Shown here: piece by piece, positions 49,947-58,729 of the stretch
Layout: each line of letters starts with the position of its first letter
Numbering within the stretch: position 1 is the first letter of the stretch
Origin: Polyangia bacterium
GTDB lineage: Bacteria > Myxococcota_A > Polyangia > Nannocystales > Nannocystaceae
Reading direction: 5' to 3'
NCBI GenBank assembly: GCA_030424595.1
Contig: JAUHWG010000024.1
Coordinates: 62,001 to 126,000 of the forward strand
DNA length: 64,000 bases
Notes under the pieces: generated by a model
Database searches by the model: none
Seen by the model: only the letters and a program-made list of their open reading frames with translations
What the model was told of the DNA's origin: nothing
Made by a program: the position numbers and the translations under genes

Positions 49947-50025
49947 AACGCCGGCCTGGAGCTTCCTCGGAGCGACGCCTCGCCTCGCCACCGCGGATCG
50001 CTCGCCGCCCGAGGCTCGATCGTCG

Positions 50026-50541
50026 TCAGCTCACCTGGCGCTCATCGTCGTCGCCGCCACCGGGCACTCTTCCCTCGGCGAGCCGACGCCGCAGATAGGG
50101 GGACAGGTACGGCTCCAGAGAGCGACGCTGCGCGGCCGTCAGGTGGCGAAAGCCCCGGATCTCGCCGATGCAGCGGGACGCCCCGCACCGGCAGGAGAAG
50201 GGCTCACGCATGTCCCACTCGCAGATGTTGTAGTCGAAGGTGACGAGCTCACCGGCGGCGATCGGGAGGATCGAGCGGACCTCCAACGCCTCGAAGTCGA
50301 TGGTCACGTTCGGCGCGCAGGAGTGGTTCATGAAGTCGTCCGCCTCCTCGGTGCCGGCCTGATGAAGATGCTCGCCTAGCTGGATGGTGTACTTGCTCGG
50401 GAGGTCGACGAAGACATGGGCCAGCGCGATCAACCGCGTCCCCGGGGGGATCGACCCGGTCGCGACCAACGCCCGCCCCTCCCCGAAGGGGCGCACCTCC
50501 ACAAGCTCACTCACCCAGGCACGCTCACGTCGCTCGCACAT
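50026..50541 (-). CDS. SET-domain protein with post-SET cysteine motif
   Basis: The 171-residue protein is a compact SET domain. It has the substrate/cofactor motif FMNHSCAPNVTIDF, the catalytic-site strand GELVTFDYN and a post-SET zinc motif CRCGASRCIG that would complete the lysine channel. SET proteins transfer a methyl group from S-adenosylmethionine to lysine. Bacterial members were probably acquired from eukaryotes or shared with them, and target histone-like or ribosomal proteins in the few cases known. The start at ATG 50541 has GGGAGGGG upstream. The following minus-strand gene is far away, so it is probably transcribed alone. Confidence 0.87.
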   Translation of the reverse strand: MCERRERAWVSELVEVRPFGEGRALVATGSIPPGTRLIALAHVFVDLPSKYTIQLGEHLHQAGTEEADDFMNHSCAPNVTIDFEALEVRSILPIAAGELVTFDYNICEWDMREPFSCRCGASRCIGEIRGFRHLTAAQRRSLEPYLSPYLRRRLAEGRVPGGGDDDERQVS

Positions 50542-50684
50542 CCGACACACCCCTCCCGCAGGACTGCCGCGACACGGGCGCAGCACTGCCGGGGTATAGC
50601 GCGGCGCCTGGGCCGGGGCCAGGAGCGCTATCACTCGGCCTACGGGCGGCGACAAAGGGGGCGCGGAGGGCCTCTCGCCAGCGC

Positions 50685-53000
50685 TCAGCCGCCGCCGAGC
50701 TTCGCCTTGACCTTGGCTATCCGGCTGTCCGCAGAGGCATGCCCTAGGCTCTTGGCCTCTTCGTAGTGCTCGAGCGCTTCGCGGTAGCGGTTGAGTCGGA
50801 AGAGCACATCACCGAGATGGATCTGGTAGCGCTTCGATCGGGGCGAGACCTTGACCGCCCGCTCCGCATAGTCGAGCGCGTCGTTGAGCTTGCCGGTGTT
50901 GAAGGCGATATCGCTGAGGCCCATGAGCGCCGCGGCGTTGCGGTTGTCAAAGCTCAGGGCCTGGTTGAAGAGGCTCTGGGCCTCGCCCCGACGGCCGCCG
51001 GAGCTCGCCGCTTGTCCCTGCTTGGCGAGCTCTGCCGCCTGGGCAGCGTCCCGCTTCGTCTTGCTGACCTTGGGCTGCTTGTGCGGACGGGTGCTGCCGC
51101 CACCGCTCGAGCTGGCCTCCGGCGCTCCGGTGGTGCCCGTGTCGGTATCCCCGTCGGTGTCCGTGTCCGTGTCCGTGTCGGTGTCCGTGTCGGTGTCCGT
51201 GTCGGTGTCCGTGTCCGGCTCAGGCGCGGGCTCGGGCTCGGGCTCGACCCGCCGCTGGGGCAGGAGGACCACCCCGGTCGCGCTCTCGAGGCCGGCGGTC
51301 GTCAGCCGCAGCCGCTCGAGGAGCGACTCGTTCATCGCCGCCGCCGCCGCTGCAAGGCGAGCGTCCCGGCGGGCGATGTTCTCGTCGACGAGGGCGCTGG
51401 CGATCCGGATCATCGACCGCTCGTTCGCCGAGAAGTCGCCGGTCGTCGCGTTGTGGAGGAACACCGCGAAGCCGGTGTCGGAGACGACCGAGCGCTCGAT
51501 CGCCCGCTCGTTCTCAGGGTCGAAGATCCGCGCCCACAGGTAGTACTCGACGGCGAACTGGCGGGCGCCTTCGACCTCCCAGAAGCGATCGCCGAGGGTG
51601 AGGAGGGTGTCGGCGAACTCCCGCCGGAGCATCGCCGCCCGCTCCCGGCCGAGACCTCCCGCGGCGCCGGGGACCTCCTCGAGGGAGAGCACCCGGAGGT
51701 AGGCGGTCGCGTCCGGGTCTTCCTCGGGGCCCTGGACGTAGTGGTTGGTCGCCGCCGCCGCGCGGGCCTCGTTGGTCAGGGTCTCGACCAGGCGCTGCTC
51801 CTCGGTCGTCGGCTCGCGCGTCACGTAGGCGTAGGTGACCGCGGAGACGGCGATGAGCCCGGAGAAGGCGGCGACCGCCGGCCAGAGCCAGCGCGGCCGT
51901 CGGCTGGTCTCGTGGGGGCTCGGCATCTGCCGCCGGAGGCGGGCGAGACGCTCAGCGTCGGCGATCGGCGGCAGCGGTAGGTCGTCCCACTCCGTGCGGA
52001 TGCCCGCGGCGATCTGCGCCTCGCACAGCGCCGCCTCGAGCTCGATCATGTCGGCGAAGCGCTCGCCGGGGTCTTTTTCGAGGCAGCGCATGATCACCGC
52101 CTCGAGCGCGGCCGGGATCTTGCGATCGGGGCGGACCTTCGACAGCGGCACGGCCTCCGCCTCGACCTGGGCCTTGAGCACCTCCTGCATGCTCTCGCCG
52201 TTGTGCGGCGTGTTGCCGACGAGCAGCTCGTAGGCCATGCAGCCGAGGGCGTACATGTCCAGGCGGCCGTCAAAGGGCTTGCGCGAGATCTGCTCCGGGG
52301 CCATGTAGTGCGGCGTCCCGGCGACCCGGCGGGTCCCGGCCTTGTGCCGCCCGGCGTCGAGCATCGCCGAGATCCCGAAGTCGACGATCTTGACCATCCC
52401 CTCGCGCCCGCCCTTGTCCGTCACCATGATGACGTTCTCGGGCTTGATGTCGCGGTGGATGACGCCGACCTCATGGGCCGCGCTGAGCCCCTTGCAGATC
52501 TGGCGCAGGATCGGGATCAGCTTGGCCGGCTCGATCCACGACTCTTCGCTCTCGGGGACCAGGTCGAGCCCGTCGAGGGGCTCCATCGCGAAGTAGAGCC
52601 GGCCGTCCTCGAGCTCGCCGAAGTCGTAGATCTCGACGATGTTCGGCGCGCCCATCTTGCACGCGGCCTTCGCCTCGTCGCGGAAGACCTGGGCCATCTC
52701 AGGCTCACGGCTGAGGTTGAAGCGGAGGATCTTGAGGGCGACCCGGCGCTCGATGTCGACGTGCTCAGCCTCGTAGACCACGCCCATCCCCCCCTCGCCG
52801 AGCCAACGGCGGAGGCGGTAGCGGGTCCCCGGGACCAGCTTCCCCGAGGTCAGGCGGATGCCGACGTTGTCCGGCTCATCGTCGACGTCGATGATCACGG
52901 TCGTGCCGCGATCGTCCTGAGCCACGGGATCGGGGGTCATCTTCGGCGCGCCGACCTGGGTCGGTCGCGTCGATCGTTCAGCGGGGTCGTGATCGGTCAT
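50685..53000 (-). CDS. Transmembrane Ser/Thr protein kinase with Asp-Thr linker and TPR tail
   Basis: The protein is about 771 residues. The kinase domain has a complete glycine loop (LGEGGMGVVYEAEH, near 65), VALKIL, HRDIKPEN near 183, KIVDFGIS and GTPHYMAPEQI near 230, so activity is expected. A membrane helix (WPAVAAFSGLIAVSAVTYAY, about 368-388) separates it from an external region. Near 590-625 lies a run of Pro-Glu and Asp-Thr repeats (EPEPAPEP, then DTDTDT...), followed by TPRs at 680-770 (EAQSLFNQALSFDNRNAAAL, KLNDALDYAERAVKVSPRS). Unlike the kinase at 15946, the TPRs here are few and near the C-terminus. Start ATG 53000 was chosen over an upstream ATG at 53096, whose codons look non-coding. 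Confidence 0.9.
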   Translation of the reverse strand: MTDHDPAERSTRPTQVGAPKMTPDPVAQDDRGTTVIIDVDDEPDNVGIRLTSGKLVPGTRYRLRRWLGEGGMGVVYEAEHVDIERRVALKILRFNLSREPEMAQVFRDEAKAACKMGAPNIVEIYDFGELEDGRLYFAMEPLDGLDLVPESEESWIEPAKLIPILRQICKGLSAAHEVGVIHRDIKPENVIMVTDKGGREGMVKIVDFGISAMLDAGRHKAGTRRVAGTPHYMAPEQISRKPFDGRLDMYALGCMAYELLVGNTPHNGESMQEVLKAQVEAEAVPLSKVRPDRKIPAALEAVIMRCLEKDPGERFADMIELEAALCEAQIAAGIRTEWDDLPLPPIADAERLARLRRQMPSPHETSRRPRWLWPAVAAFSGLIAVSAVTYAYVTREPTTEEQRLVETLTNEARAAAATNHYVQGPEEDPDATAYLRVLSLEEVPGAAGGLGRERAAMLRREFADTLLTLGDRFWEVEGARQFAVEYYLWARIFDPENERAIERSVVSDTGFAVFLHNATTGDFSANERSMIRIASALVDENIARRDARLAAAAAAMNESLLERLRLTTAGLESATGVVLLPQRRVEPEPEPAPEPDTDTDTDTDTDTDTDTDTDTDGDTDTGTTGAPEASSSGGGSTRPHKQPKVSKTKRDAAQAAELAKQGQAASSGGRRGEAQSLFNQALSFDNRNAAALMGLSDIAFNTGKLNDALDYAERAVKVSPRSKRYQIHLGDVLFRLNRYREALEHYEEAKSLGHASADSRIAKVKAKLGGG
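51125..51225. repeat. 6-base repeat encoding Asp-Thr dipeptides
   Basis: GTGTCC and GTGTCG units, about fourteen of them, alternate within the kinase gene and encode Asp-Thr pairs on the minus strand. The repeat length is a multiple of three, so changes in copy number keep the frame. Confidence 0.9.
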
Positions 53001-53070
53001 CGTCGAGCGCGTATCGCCGAGTGTATGCTGGTTTGCGGCGCCTGGGGGCCCGCCTTCAAGGGCGCGGATA

Positions 53071-54183
53071 TCACTTCCCGGCGGGCGCCGTAACAAAGAT
53101 CTCGCGCAGACCCGTCGAGACCCGCACCTCGCCGCTGTGGTCGATGATCACGGCCTCGACCGCCGGGGTCGCCTCGACGAAGGCCATCCCCCGCGTCGGT
53201 CCCATCACCGCGACCGCCGTACAGTACGCGTCCGCGTCGGTCGCATCCGCGGCGACGACAGAGACGCTGAGGGCGCTCTCAGCCTCGTCCAGAGGCCATC
53301 CCGTCCGCGGATCGATGATGTGGGCGTAGCGCTTGCCGTCGAACTCAAAGAAGCGCTGGTAGCCGCCGCTGGTCACCAGCGCGCGATCCCGCAGAGGAAG
53401 CGCGCCGACGGTCCCAGGGCCGTCCGGGCGCTGAATTCCGACGACCCACGCCTGACCGCCCTTGCTCCCTGAGACGTAGGTGTCACCGCCACCCTCGACG
53501 ATGTGGTCCGCGAACCCCCGATCGCGGAGGAGCTTGGCCGCCCGATCGACGGCGTATCCCTTGGCGATCGCGCCGAGCCCGACCTTCATCCCCGGGGTCT
53601 GGAGACGACCCCGGCGCGACTCGGGGTCGAGCTCGATCCGCTCCCAGCCGATCAGCGCCAAGCGAGCTTCGATCTCCTCCGGGGCAGGCGGCCGCGATCC
53701 CGGCTCAAATTTCCAGAGATCGCCGATCGCGTAGAAGGTCGGGTCAAAGGCCCCGTCGCTCGCCTCTGCCAGCTCTCGCGATCGGCGGAGGAGCGCGAAG
53801 AGGTCGGGGCTCAGCTCCATCATCGGCCCGCCCGCGCCGTCGCTGAAGCGGGAGAGCTCGCTTTGGGCGATCCATTCGCTGGCGAGGCCCTCGATCCGGT
53901 CGACCTCGGCGATCGCGGCGTGGATAGCCTCACCGCCAGCGCTCGCGTCACCGTCCGCGCCCACCCAGAGGTTGATCGAGAAGCGCGTCCCCATCAGCTC
54001 CGACTCCGCGTAGATCGTCCCGTCCTTGCGGATCGGCGGGGCGTCGACCTCTTGCGCGGCCGCGGGCGGCTTCGCCTCGACGACCTCGGGGTCGGGCGGC
54101 GGCGGGACAACCCGCGTCGGAGCGGGGCCCGAGGGGGCGCCCTCGCAGGCGACGAGGGCGAAGAGGAGGGCGAAGCGACGCAC
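53071..54183 (-). CDS. apbE: FAD:protein FMN transferase lipoprotein
   Basis: The 370-residue protein has a lipobox (ALVAC) and the ApbE fold. Family signatures include ELMGTRFSINLW, DGAFDPTFYAIGDLW, VGLGAIAKGYAVDRAA, IVEGGGDTYVSG, and HIIDPRTGWPLDEAESALSVSVVAADATDADAY near the C-terminus, where Thr and Asp bind magnesium. ApbE attaches FMN to a Thr/Ser of target proteins such as NqrB/NqrC or RnfD/RnfG. No such target is in the window. The start is GTG at 54183, 6 bases after the methyltransferase stop, with AGG a few bases before it, so the two genes are probably co-transcribed. Confidence 0.92.
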   Translation of the reverse strand: MRRFALLFALVACEGAPSGPAPTRVVPPPPDPEVVEAKPPAAAQEVDAPPIRKDGTIYAESELMGTRFSINLWVGADGDASAGGEAIHAAIAEVDRIEGLASEWIAQSELSRFSDGAGGPMMELSPDLFALLRRSRELAEASDGAFDPTFYAIGDLWKFEPGSRPPAPEEIEARLALIGWERIELDPESRRGRLQTPGMKVGLGAIAKGYAVDRAAKLLRDRGFADHIVEGGGDTYVSGSKGGQAWVVGIQRPDGPGTVGALPLRDRALVTSGGYQRFFEFDGKRYAHIIDPRTGWPLDEAESALSVSVVAADATDADAYCTAVAVMGPTRGMAFVEATPAVEAVIIDHSGEVRVSTGLREIFVTAPAGK

Positions 54184-54189
54184 GCCGAC

Positions 54190-56820
54190 CTACTTCTGCG
54201 GCTTCTTCGGCGGCTCGCCGAAGGGGATCGGGAGCAGCGGCCGAGGCTTGAGCCGCGGGCGCGGGGGCGGAGGCGGCTTCGGCGGAGGCGGCGGCTTGCG
54301 AGCGGCGACCTCCTCCTCGACCTCCTCAAACTCCTCAACCTCGAGCAGGTCATCGTCGAGATCTAGGACGTCTTCGTCACCGTCCTCATCGTCGCCGCCG
54401 GCATCGTCGCTCGGGACCGGCGTCGACGAGGGCGCCCGGAAGCCCGGCAGCCCTGGAAGACCCGGCAGCCCTGGCAAGCCCCGCGGTTTGGCCACACGCT
54501 GGCTCTCAGCCCCGGGCTGGGCGACGGGGGACTCCGCCTCGGAGGTCTCGTCCTCGTCCTCGCGACCCTCCGTCGGAGGATCGTCGGTCAGCGCAGGGGT
54601 CGGCGGCGGCGGTGTGAAGCTCGGGGCACGGAAGGCCGCCGGACGATCCCCACGGGAGCCCAGCTTGAGCGGGAGAGCCCCGGGGCGCAGCCCGCGTAGA
54701 GGCCTCGCCGCGACCTGCTTGTCCTGCTCCTCCGCCGCCTGCTCCGCCTGCTCCGCCTGCTCCGCGGCTTCGCCGACGGGAGCGTCTTCATCACCCTCTT
54801 GATCAGCCGCTTCGCTGTCGAGGTCGGCCGTCTCAGCGTCCTCTTCCCCGTCCGCGTCCGCGTCAACGTCGTCGACTCCGGCCGGCGCCGCAGCAGCCTC
54901 GTCCTCCGAGGTGTCCTCGTCGTCGCCAGCGGCCCCTGCTCCAGCCTCTGCGGGGCTCGCCAGGGTCGAGCCCTCAACCTCGCCTACGCCCTCGCTCGCC
55001 TCGTCAGCGGCGTCAGCGGCGTCCTCCTGCGTGAGATCATCACCTGCTTCTTCCGCCAGGTTCTCCTCGGCGGAGCCCTCGTCCGAGGGCGCAGCGTCCT
55101 CCTCCGCAGCCGCCTCTTCCTCTTCCTCTTCGGGCGCGGCGTTCTCCGCGACAGCGGCGGCCTCGTCGGCGCTCTCCTCCGCCGCGACACCGTCGTCCTC
55201 GGCCTGCGCGACCTCGTCGATCTCGGGCCCTGGTTGAGCGAGCTCCGCGGGTCCATCGGCGACAGCCTGGCCCGCGTCGGCCTCCGGGGCGGGCTCTGTC
55301 AGCGCTGCGTCGAAGGCCGCCTCCTGCGGAGTGTCCGTCGCCGCCTCTCTGGGATCCAGGAGACCGCCGGAGAGCTCGTCCTCGATCGCAGCGGCGATCG
55401 AGCTGCCGGCGTCGTACTCCTCGTCATCCTCGGCCAACCCTGCGAAGGACGACTCCTCATAGTCCTCGAAGCTGTCGACGACCGGCTCTTCGACGGCCGC
55501 AGGCGAGCTTTCGGCCTGCTCCAGCTCGGTGCGCTCGGGCTCCGAATACCTGGGCCCCGCGTAGTCTGGCTCCTCGTAGCCGGGCGCACCGGCGTAGTGG
55601 TCGTAGGAGGGCGCCGGGGATTCATAGGCCGAGGCGGGCCCGTCGACCGCCGTCGGTCCGTCGTCAAAGTCGTCCTCGGAGTAGCCGTGCGGCTCGACCC
55701 GCAGCGCGGGCTCCGGCTCCGGGACAAGCTCCGGCTCCGGCTCCGGCTCCGGCTCTGACGCGAGCTCTGGCTCGTCCTCGTCGCCGAAGGCGTCGTCGAT
55801 GTCGATGTCGAGATCGAGGTCAAACTCGTCGACGTCCTCGTCCGAGAAGGCGAAGGCCGGCTGCTGTCCTCCGGTCAAGCTCTGGGCGAGGCCGCCCCAG
55901 AGCCTGTCGAGCTCCGGGTAGCGGCTCCAGTACTGGGCCGCGAGCGAAGGCTCGGTGTCATGCGGATCGGGGATCTGGACGTGGATCAGCCCCGCGACGA
56001 CCGTCACCGCCAGCACCTGGCCGCTGTAGTAGACGTCGATCGCCTCTTTCAGCCGCCAGAAGAGCTCCTGCGGCGAGCCCTCGTCGCCGATGATCGCCTT
56101 CCACAGGCGCAGCGGACCGTGCTCGATCACCGGCGCGAAGAGGAACTCCCGACCGCTCGGGAAGATCATCTGGAGCTGCTCGCTCTCGATGACGTAGTTG
56201 TCCTCCGGGCAGTTCATCTCCTTCAGGAGATCGCCCAGGAGCGAGGCCGGCGGACGCAGCGATCGTAGGCGCTCGAGCCGGCGCACCGCGTGCTTGAGGC
56301 CGGCGTCGCGGAGCACCTCGGCGAAGATGTCCTCGACCTCCTGCCAGGTCCCCTGGAGCGGCAGGGTCGCGAGGACATGTCCCCCAGGCTTGGTGATGCG
56401 CAGCAGCTCGCCGACGGCAGGCGCGAGCTCTGTCCCCTCGCCGAGGACCAGGTTGCCCATGACGAGGTCGTAGCTCGCCGCGGCCATCTGGAGGACGTCC
56501 GAGAAGTCCCCCCCCTTAAAGTAGACCCGGTTGCGCCACTCGGAGCGGACCCGGCTCTTCGCCAGCTCGATCAGGGTGTCGTCTGGCTCGATCGCCAGGA
56601 CCCTCGAGGACGGGTCGAGGCGCTGGAGCACCTCGGTGCTCAGGCGTCCCGGACCGCTGTGAATGTCGAGCGCGAACTGACCCGACTTCAGCGGCAGGTT
56701 TCGCAGGATCAACCTGGCAAAACGGTCATGCCAGATCGGCGCGATCTCGCGATCGATCACCCGCGCGACCCGACGGTCGCGGAGCGTGGACGATTTTGAA
56801 CCTCCGCCTGCTGTGCTCAA
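54190..56820 (-). CDS. SAM-dependent methyltransferase fused to a long acidic, repetitive tail
   Basis: The protein is about 876 residues. The first 300 residues are a class I methyltransferase: ALDIHSGPGRLSTEVLQRL (the glycine-rich SAM loop is HSGPGR), VLAIEPDDTLIELAKSRV and GGHVLATLPLQGTWQEVED. Residues about 300-700 are almost entirely Glu/Asp/Ala/Pro in low-complexity runs (EPEPEPEPEL, DADADGEEDAETADLD). The end has four GLPG units and a Pro-Lys-rich segment. It is uncommon to see a methyltransferase carry such an extended tail, which is likely disordered and could bind a basic partner. The best start is TTG at 56820, since the catalytic domain begins soon after and no ATG is available; GTG at 56760 is an alternative. 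Confidence 0.75.
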   Translation of the reverse strand: MSTAGGGSKSSTLRDRRVARVIDREIAPIWHDRFARLILRNLPLKSGQFALDIHSGPGRLSTEVLQRLDPSSRVLAIEPDDTLIELAKSRVRSEWRNRVYFKGGDFSDVLQMAAASYDLVMGNLVLGEGTELAPAVGELLRITKPGGHVLATLPLQGTWQEVEDIFAEVLRDAGLKHAVRRLERLRSLRPPASLLGDLLKEMNCPEDNYVIESEQLQMIFPSGREFLFAPVIEHGPLRLWKAIIGDEGSPQELFWRLKEAIDVYYSGQVLAVTVVAGLIHVQIPDPHDTEPSLAAQYWSRYPELDRLWGGLAQSLTGGQQPAFAFSDEDVDEFDLDLDIDIDDAFGDEDEPELASEPEPEPEPELVPEPEPALRVEPHGYSEDDFDDGPTAVDGPASAYESPAPSYDHYAGAPGYEEPDYAGPRYSEPERTELEQAESSPAAVEEPVVDSFEDYEESSFAGLAEDDEEYDAGSSIAAAIEDELSGGLLDPREAATDTPQEAAFDAALTEPAPEADAGQAVADGPAELAQPGPEIDEVAQAEDDGVAAEESADEAAAVAENAAPEEEEEEAAAEEDAAPSDEGSAEENLAEEAGDDLTQEDAADAADEASEGVGEVEGSTLASPAEAGAGAAGDDEDTSEDEAAAAPAGVDDVDADADGEEDAETADLDSEAADQEGDEDAPVGEAAEQAEQAEQAAEEQDKQVAARPLRGLRPGALPLKLGSRGDRPAAFRAPSFTPPPPTPALTDDPPTEGREDEDETSEAESPVAQPGAESQRVAKPRGLPGLPGLPGLPGFRAPSSTPVPSDDAGGDDEDGDEDVLDLDDDLLEVEEFEEVEEEVAARKPPPPPKPPPPPRPRLKPRPLLPIPFGEPPKKPQK

Positions 56821-56898
56821 GGGGACTCGGGCTGGCCTAGGCCAGCGAGGGGTGGTGAGGGACGAGGTGCGAGGGCCGGGCCAGCGCGGAGGACCGAC

Positions 56899-58281
56899 TT
56901 AGGGGCGAACGACGACGCCGATGGTGTAGTTGCTGCCGCCGCCGTTCGCGATCGCCTTGTCCTTCGTGTCGCAGTCCGACTCGGTGTCGGAGATGCAGTA
57001 GACGAAGTCAAAGTTGGCGACCCAGTGGCGGTCGGTGATGCTGTTGCTGACGCCTGGATCGGTGAACGAGAAGCTGTGGAAGAAGCCGTCGAAGGCCATC
57101 CCCATGCCGAGCTTGCCGTTCGGGTTGGCGCTGACCGAGGCCATCGCCGAGAGGGTGTTGTAGGCGAAGTAGAACTTGTAGAAGCACGCGGGCGCGTTGC
57201 AGACCTGGCCGACGTCGACGCGGGGATCCCCGCCCGCACCGTAGGTCGCGGAGTTTCCGGTCTGCTGGGTGGTCCCGACCTTGAGGGTCTGGTCGCCGCC
57301 CATGAAGCTCTGGGCGACATCGTAGGCGTTGGCGCTCTGGACCGCCTGCGGGGCGCAGTAGGGGACGAACGCCTTGACCGCCCCCTGCGTGAAGGTCGTG
57401 ATCCAGGCGTGCATGCCGAAGTTCTCGCTCGGCGCGACGGTCCCCTGGATCGAACAGTTGTCCGCGTCGATCGTGACGCCGGCCGGGAAGTTGCCGTTGC
57501 CGAGGCCGCCCTGATAGGTGCAGCCGATAGGCTCGGTGGTCCCGCCGACGAGCACCCCGTTGCTGACGAGATCGTCGAGGGTCACGCCCGGTCCGACGCA
57601 GCCGTCGGGGTAGACCTCGAGCAGCTGGTCGCCGTCGACCTCGAGGCGGGGGAAGACCGAGAGCTCGCCGCAGTCCTGCGGGAAGCGGGTGCCCTCGGAG
57701 TCGATCGCCGTGACGCTGATCGGGAAGGCTCCCTCCTCGGTCGGCGTACCGGAGATGACGCCCGTGTTCGCGTCGAGGGTGAGGCCCATCGGCAGAGTGC
57801 CCATGATCTCCCAGGTGAAGGGGCCGACGCCGACGCCAGGCGCCATCGTCAGGGTGTGCGTGTAGGGCTCGCCGGTGATCGCGTCCGGGAGGCCCGGATC
57901 GCCGCAGATCACCCCGCCGGGGAGCACGTCGATCGAACCGCAGGAGATGATGCTGACCTGGGCCGACGGCTCCGCCGAGTCACGGACGGTGATCTCGATC
58001 TCGAAGGAGCCCTCCTCGGTCGGGATGCCGCTGATCTCACCGGTCGCCTCGTCGATCGTCAGACCGGGCGGGAGGTTCACCGCGGACCACATCAGCGGAT
58101 CGACGCCAAACTCGTGGGAGGGCGTCCAGCTGAACATGGTGTTGAGGTAGGCCGCCGGGGGCGACTGACACTCGACCTCCACGGGCCGCGGGAAGGCGTA
58201 GGGCGCGAGCTCGTCGCGCTGACAGCCGCTGACGGCGAAGAGGAGGATGCCAATTGTCAAAACGCGGTTGCTGGGTCTCAT
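56899..58281 (-). CDS. Lipoprotein with putative Ig (He_PIG) repeats
   Basis: The 460-residue protein has a signal ending in AVSGC. It contains two or three repeats of the putative-Ig type, with the hallmarks LPPGLTIDEATGEISGIP and LPMGLTLDANTGVISGTP followed by TEEGSFEIEITV or TEEGAFPISVTA. These resemble cadherin-like sugar- or protein-binding domains found on bacterial surfaces. Cys residues are scattered in the final third (CVGPGVTL, CTYQGGLG, CISDTESDC). Extracellular placement is expected; the ligand is unknown. It precedes the methyltransferase gene by 78 bases on the same strand. Confidence 0.78.
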   Translation of the reverse strand: MRPSNRVLTIGILLFAVSGCQRDELAPYAFPRPVEVECQSPPAAYLNTMFSWTPSHEFGVDPLMWSAVNLPPGLTIDEATGEISGIPTEEGSFEIEITVRDSAEPSAQVSIISCGSIDVLPGGVICGDPGLPDAITGEPYTHTLTMAPGVGVGPFTWEIMGTLPMGLTLDANTGVISGTPTEEGAFPISVTAIDSEGTRFPQDCGELSVFPRLEVDGDQLLEVYPDGCVGPGVTLDDLVSNGVLVGGTTEPIGCTYQGGLGNGNFPAGVTIDADNCSIQGTVAPSENFGMHAWITTFTQGAVKAFVPYCAPQAVQSANAYDVAQSFMGGDQTLKVGTTQQTGNSATYGAGGDPRVDVGQVCNAPACFYKFYFAYNTLSAMASVSANPNGKLGMGMAFDGFFHSFSFTDPGVSNSITDRHWVANFDFVYCISDTESDCDTKDKAIANGGGSNYTIGVVVRP

Positions 58282-58729
58282 CGTCGTCCAACTCCGTAGG
58301 CTTATCGGAGCGCAAGTAGCCCGTAGGGGCCACCCTGGGTCGCTCGCGGCAGCGTATCATGAGCATATCGCGCATGCTACGCGGCTGCGCAAGGAAGTGT
58401 CGCTCCGCGGGGGCACCACAACCGGCCCGGGGACAAAAGCGCACTGGCCCGAGGGCGATGACGACCGAGCGCTGATGACCTCGCGGGGGCGGCCGCCCGA
58501 AGACCCGAAGACCGCCCGAAGACCGCCCGAAGACCGCCCGAAGACCGCCCGGGCTGGCGAAGCCCGGCCCTCGGTCTCCCTCAGGGCCCGCCAAAGCGCG
58601 GGCCAGCGCCCGGTACAGCGGTGCTTCGTCGCCGAGGAGATCCGCCCCTGCGACGCGGGGCGCCGGACTGCCGCTGGTCGCGGGCCTGCCCGCTCAGCGA
58701 GGCGCTCAGCGAGACGCTCAGCGAGGCGC
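58282..58729. other. Gene-free region with two tandem repeat blocks
   Basis: 448 bases separate the Ig-like lipoprotein start from the aminopeptidase stop. Block 1 (about 58494-58552) is CGCCCGAAGAC repeated about four times with a shorter copy at the left. Block 2 (58691-58734) is CGCTCAGCGAGG/A repeated four times and runs into the last codon of the aminopeptidase gene. The remainder should contain the promoter of the lipoprotein. No ORF is believable. Confidence 0.75.
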
